This document shows, piece by piece, positions 60,822-64,000 of a stretch of 64,000 nt of DNA. This stretch comes from Lentzea sp033794685. Its GTDB lineage: Bacteria; Actinomycetota; Actinomycetes; Mycobacteriales; Pseudonocardiaceae. How positions within the stretch are numbered: the first letter of the stretch is position 1; every line of letters starts with the position of its first letter. Made by a program: the position numbers and the translations under genes. Under the pieces are notes generated by a model. The model saw nothing but the letters and a program-made list of their open reading frames with translations. It was not told where the DNA came from and did not search any database. The stretch lies in NCBI GenBank assembly GCA_033794685.1, contig JARAYZ010000001.1. The stretch is one strand, 5' to 3'.

Positions 60822-61937
60822 GTGCCAGGGATCGACTACTACGAGTTGCTCGGTGTCGACCGGGGCGCCAGCGCCTCGGAGATCAAGTCGGCCTACCGCT
60901 CTCTCGCCAAGGTCATGCACCCCGACGCGGGTGGGACGTCTGGCGGCTTCCGCCTGCTCCAGGAGGCCTACGAGACGCTGAAGGACCCGGTCCGGCGCCG
61001 TGACTACGACCGCCCCGCCCCGGTGGCGCCGACGTTCGTGCGGCCGCCGACACGGCAACGACCTCGTAGAACAGGCCACACGGGCAGGCTGCGCGACTTC
61101 GGCGACGACCCGAACTACATGGCGCCGCGCCCCCGTGTCGACCTCGGCTCGATGGACTGGTGGCACCGCATCGACCTCGGCGCGCGCGTCCGCTACGTCC
61201 CCGCGACGGGCCTCGGCCACGCCCCCGCGGCAGCCGCGATCGGCGGGTGGTTCGTCCTCCTCATCCCGTTGACGATGACCCTCTCACCGCTGCTGCTCGC
61301 CGTCTGGCTACCGCTCGTGGCGGCCGCCGGTTACGGGGCGTTCCGACTGGTGCGCCGCTACCTGACGGTCGCGAGGGCCGAACGGGCGTTCGCGGGCGAG
61401 TACGACGGGAACACCATTTTCGGCCGTCCGGGTGAAAACAGACGCGAACGGCTGACCGCCGGATTGCTCACGGAGTACATGACCCAACTACCGGGCGTGC
61501 GCATCTTCCACGGCCTCGCCTGGCCGGGCTCGGTCTTCACCGACATCGACCACGCCCTGCTCTGCGGCCGTCGCCTGGTCCTCATCGAGTCGAAGTCGTG
61601 GCTGCCCGGCCACTACTACTGCGACGAGGACGGCGAACTCTGGCGCAACGGCCACCCGTTCCGCGGCGGCGGCTCCCAGCTGATCGAGAGCGTCGAGCGC
61701 TTCGCCGAGCTCCTGCCGTGGCTCGAGATCCGCGGCGCCCTGCTCGTCTACCCGAGCCGCGCCGGCGAGGTCACGTGCGACGACGACCTCGACTTCGAGG
61801 TACCGCCGATGACCCCCGAGCAGTTCGTCAGCGAGATCGGTGACTGGCTCGCCGACGACCCGTCCACCGTCGACCGCGAGGCGTTGCGCGTTCTCGTGCG
61901 CCAGGTCGTCTCGGAAGTCCGCGTGGCCGGGGCCTGA
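60822..61937 (+). CDS. J-domain/NERD fusion membrane protein
   Basis: 371 residues. The N-terminal J domain (YYELLGVDRGASASEIKSAYRSLAKVMHPDAGG, HPD present) is followed by a basic linker, a hydrophobic region of two helices (AAAIGGWFVLLIPLTMTLSPLLLAVWLPLVAAAGYGAF), and a C-terminal NERD domain with FTDIDHALLCGRRLVLIESKSW (Asp, Glu-x-Lys nuclease core). J domains recruit Hsp70; NERD is a nuclease-related domain. Both on one chain suggests chaperone-linked nucleic acid processing at the membrane. Function not known. Confidence 0.85.
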   Translation: MPGIDYYELLGVDRGASASEIKSAYRSLAKVMHPDAGGTSGGFRLLQEAYETLKDPVRRRDYDRPAPVAPTFVRPPTRQRPRRTGHTGRLRDFGDDPNYMAPRPRVDLGSMDWWHRIDLGARVRYVPATGLGHAPAAAAIGGWFVLLIPLTMTLSPLLLAVWLPLVAAAGYGAFRLVRRYLTVARAERAFAGEYDGNTIFGRPGENRRERLTAGLLTEYMTQLPGVRIFHGLAWPGSVFTDIDHALLCGRRLVLIESKSWLPGHYYCDEDGELWRNGHPFRGGGSQLIESVERFAELLPWLEIRGALLVYPSRAGEVTCDDDLDFEVPPMTPEQFVSEIGDWLADDPSTVDREALRVLVRQVVSEVRVAGA

Positions 61938-61983
61938 GCACCTCCTCCGGTGATCTCGGGCGGGGCGTGACATCCTTCTCGCC

Positions 61984-62550
61984 ATGACCCGCACGGTGTG
62001 CCTCGCGCAGAACCCCGACGCGGACGCACTCCTCGCGTCGGACATGTTCGCCCTGCTCACAGGGATGTTGCTGGATCAACAGATCCCGATGGAAAAGGCC
62101 TTCTCCGGCCCCAAGGTCCTGGCCGACCGCATGGGCGGCCTCGACGTCCACCGCATCGCCGACGCCGACCCCGAGGCCTTCGCCACCGTCATGGCCACGC
62201 CTCCCGCCGTGCACCGGTTCCCCGGCAGCATGGCCAAGCGCGTGCAGGCGATGGCCCGGTTCGTCGTCGAGAACTACGACGGTGACGTCACGCGGATCTG
62301 GGCCGACGGGGACGGGGCCGCGGTGTTCAGGCGGCTCAAGGCGCTGCCCGGATTCGGGGACCAGAAGGCCAAGATCTTCCTTGCACTTCTGGGCAAACAG
62401 TTCGGCGTCCAGCCCGAGGGGTGGCGCGCGGCCGCTGGGCACTACGGGGACGAAGGAAGCCGACGTAGCGTCGCTGACGTGCGCGATCAGGTGTCGTTGC
62501 TGGAGGTTCGCGACTTCAAGAAGGCCGCGAAGGCCGCCGCCAAGAAGTAG
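61984..62550 (+). CDS. HhH-GPD-family protein, TIGR03252 type
   Basis: 188 residues starting MTRTVCLAQNPDADALLASDMFALLTGMLLDQQIPMEKAFSGP. The helix-hairpin-helix is RRLKALPGFGDQKAKIFLALLGKQFG. It lacks the usual GPD iron-sulfur Cys set and ends in a Lys-rich tail. This actinobacterial branch of DNA glycosylase-like proteins is uncharacterised. Confidence 0.88.
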   Translation: MTRTVCLAQNPDADALLASDMFALLTGMLLDQQIPMEKAFSGPKVLADRMGGLDVHRIADADPEAFATVMATPPAVHRFPGSMAKRVQAMARFVVENYDGDVTRIWADGDGAAVFRRLKALPGFGDQKAKIFLALLGKQFGVQPEGWRAAAGHYGDEGSRRSVADVRDQVSLLEVRDFKKAAKAAAKK

Positions 62551-62638
62551 CACGACTGTTCATCGTCTGGTGCACTGGACGTCCGCCGCCAGCCTGCACG
62601 AGGTGCGACCTTGCCTCGTGAGAGAAGGGGCGTTTGCG

Positions 62639-63562
62639 TTGCGCATCAAGGTGATCGGCGTGTTCACCGTCCTCGTGCTGGGTCTGGCGGGTTCGCCCGC
62701 GGAGGCTGCCTCGTCGTGGCCGGGTGACTCGGCCACGAAGTACGCGGACGGGACGAACGTCTTCGGCAAGAACCTCAGCGGGTTGTCGTTCGAGAGCCCG
62801 AACGTCGTGTGGGCGGTCAAGAACGGGCCCTCGACGCTGTACCGGCTCGTGCCCAGCGGGAGCACGTGGAAGGTCGACCAGAAGCGGTCGCTCAAGTTCG
62901 CGGACGGGTCGGGTGATCCCGATGCCGAAGGTGTCGTGAGCACGCCGGACGGGCTCTTCGTCGCGGTCGAGCGGGACAACGACGACGGTGACGTGAGTGC
63001 GCCGAAGATCCTCAAGTACGGCACCGGCAGCAACGCGGTCGCCGAGTGGGAGCTCGGCGGCATGCCCGAGGTCGATCCCAACGACGGGCCCGAGGCGATC
63101 TCCTGGGTGCCTGACTCGTACCTCACGCAGAACGGCTTCAAGGACGACAGCGGCAAGACCTACAACCCCGCGGACCACCCGGGGCACGGCACCGGGCTGT
63201 TCTTCGTCGGGCTCGAGGCCACCGGTGAGGTGTACGTGTACGCCTTGCAGGGCACGAACGCGAAGCTGCTCAGCAAGTTCGCGAGCGGGCAGAGCCAGGT
63301 GATGGACCTGGAGTTCGACGGCGCCAAGCTGTGGAGCATCTGCGACAACCACTGCAGCGGGCGCACGACGGCGCTGACCATCAGCAGTGGGAAGTTCAAG
63401 GCCACGGCCACGTACAACCGGCCGTCGTCGTTGCCGAACGTGAACCTCGAAGGGTTTGCGATCTCGCCGAGCTGCGTCAACGGCAAGAAGCTGGCTCTCT
63501 GGGCGGACGACGACAACACGAGCAGCCACGCGCTGAGGAGCGGCACGCTGAACTGCCCGTGA
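62639..63562 (+). CDS. Secreted protein, possible beta-propeller type
   Basis: 307 residues. The TTG at 62639 is chosen because AGAAGGGG lies 8 bases before it; GTG 62618 is the alternative. A signal peptide (LRIKVIGVFTVLVLGLAGSPAEA) precedes repeated Trp/Tyr beta segments (GLSFESPNVVWAVKNG, EGVVSTPDGLFVAVERDNDDGD) like a six-bladed propeller. No catalytic residues could be assigned. A strong terminator follows. Confidence 0.72.
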   Translation: MRIKVIGVFTVLVLGLAGSPAEAASSWPGDSATKYADGTNVFGKNLSGLSFESPNVVWAVKNGPSTLYRLVPSGSTWKVDQKRSLKFADGSGDPDAEGVVSTPDGLFVAVERDNDDGDVSAPKILKYGTGSNAVAEWELGGMPEVDPNDGPEAISWVPDSYLTQNGFKDDSGKTYNPADHPGHGTGLFFVGLEATGEVYVYALQGTNAKLLSKFASGQSQVMDLEFDGAKLWSICDNHCSGRTTALTISSGKFKATATYNRPSSLPNVNLEGFAISPSCVNGKKLALWADDDNTSSHALRSGTLNCP

Positions 63563-63575
63563 GGCAGACATCCCG

Positions 63576-63613
63576 CCCCAGGACAATGTGACTCAAGCCA
63601 CATTGTCCTGGGG
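63576..63613 (+). terminator. Rho-independent terminator
   Basis: CCCCAGGACAATGTG (63576-63590) and CACATTGTCCTGGGG (63599-63613) pair over 15 bp, followed by a T-rich stretch. Confidence 0.8.
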
Positions 63614-63697
63614 CTGTTGCTTTCTCCAGGCTGAAGCCGCGGACGCAAGGGAGGGCGTGCGCGGCTCGGACACAAGTCCATCTGGGGGGAAAGAAAC

Positions 63698-64000
63698 ATG
63701 GGCAAAGCCCGTCAGTTCGGCGTGCGCGGAAGACGGCGCGCTCTCATCCCGTTAGTGGTCGTCGCGCTCGTCCTCGGGCTCTCCAGCCCGGCTCTCGGAC
63801 AGGTGCTGACCGAACAGCTCTCCCGCATGGCGGCCGCGAAAGCGCCAGGTCACGGCCCCGATCAACAGTGGGGCACCGCCAGTGCGGACGGCGAGAACGG
63901 ACTTCGCAACAACGCCAAGGCCGACACGCTGCAGTCCAAGTACCCGCCGATCAAGCTCGGCACGCAGCCACCTCCCCGCAACGACGCCAAGGTCGTCGAC
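63698..64000 (+). CDS. N-terminal part of a secreted Rhs-like protein, cut by window
   Basis: ATG 63698 has a GGGGGGAAAG site before it. A signal sequence (RRRALIPLVVVALVLGLSSPALG) is followed by a region rich in Gly, Asn and Pro (PGHGPDQQWGTASADG, SKYPPIKLGTQPPPRNDAKV). Such a lead is typical of very large Rhs/YD-repeat toxins of Pseudonocardiaceae. Only 101 codons are visible, so the family is inferred. Confidence 0.5.
   Translation, partial: MGKARQFGVRGRRRALIPLVVVALVLGLSSPALGQVLTEQLSRMAAAKAPGHGPDQQWGTASADGENGLRNNAKADTLQSKYPPIKLGTQPPPRNDAKVVD

Overview
High-GC actinobacterial chromosome segment. The protein repertoire points to Pseudonocardiaceae (Lentzea/Saccharothrix/Actinosynnema type): an EspC/WXG100-like protein next to a WXG-NlpC/P60 fusion, paired YbaB/EbfC proteins, FbiC for coenzyme F420, a sortase-E-type LAxTG protein, many GTG starts, many GTGA/ATGA start-stop overlaps, and the start of what looks like a large Rhs-type secreted protein at the right edge. 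The genus is an inference from gene content only.

Layout. 0-4.7 kb: the 3' part of a lysozyme-like/FG-GAP-repeat protein, then deoC with two aldehyde dehydrogenase genes, the second a short pseudoenzyme. 4.7-9.7 kb: an HhH protein, a NarL-type two-component pair and a divergent MacB/FtsX-type ABC exporter. 9.7-11.7 kb: VanZ-like, a frameshifted small secreted protein, MarC-like and SMI1-like genes. 11.8-15.5 kb: an ESX-type cluster (EspC-like, WXG-NlpC/P60, two YbaB) and a conserved acidic protein. 15.5-17.3 kb: a GntR regulator coupled to an RmlB-like dehydratase. 17.2-32.1 kb: nucleoside salvage and uptake (add, deoA, cdd and a BMP-type nucleoside ABC importer), interrupted at 18.3-25.3 kb by an accessory island with a hendecad coiled-coil protein, a 1097-residue NACHT NTPase and a Ser/Thr kinase. 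32.6-36.0 kb: sdhCDAB. 36-42 kb: an AbiEi/DUF559-like protein, a Thr-rich LAxTG wall protein, small membrane proteins, a D,D-carboxypeptidase, a YihY protein and trpS. 42-51 kb: fbiC, a Tat metallophosphoesterase, xth, icd and an SDR. 51-64 kb: DUF457 and PHP proteins, a PRPP synthetase, TetR-controlled oxidoreductase modules, an F420-type reductase, a GH18 chitinase, an odd tRNA-like gene, a J-NERD protein, an HhH-GPD protein, a secreted protein and a partial Rhs-like gene.

How they work together. The importer, add, cdd and deoA feed deoxyribose phosphate to DeoC, whose acetaldehyde product the adjacent ALDH can oxidise; Icd and SdhCDAB carry carbon into the TCA cycle and respiratory chain. 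The order add-deoA-cdd-sdhCDAB is the same as in Mycobacterium tuberculosis (Rv3313c-Rv3319), so the NACHT region looks like an insertion into a conserved core. The NACHT protein is the best candidate for an incompletely described defence component. No CRISPR array, prophage or insertion sequence was seen. Terminator, operator and promoter calls come from reading the sequence by eye.
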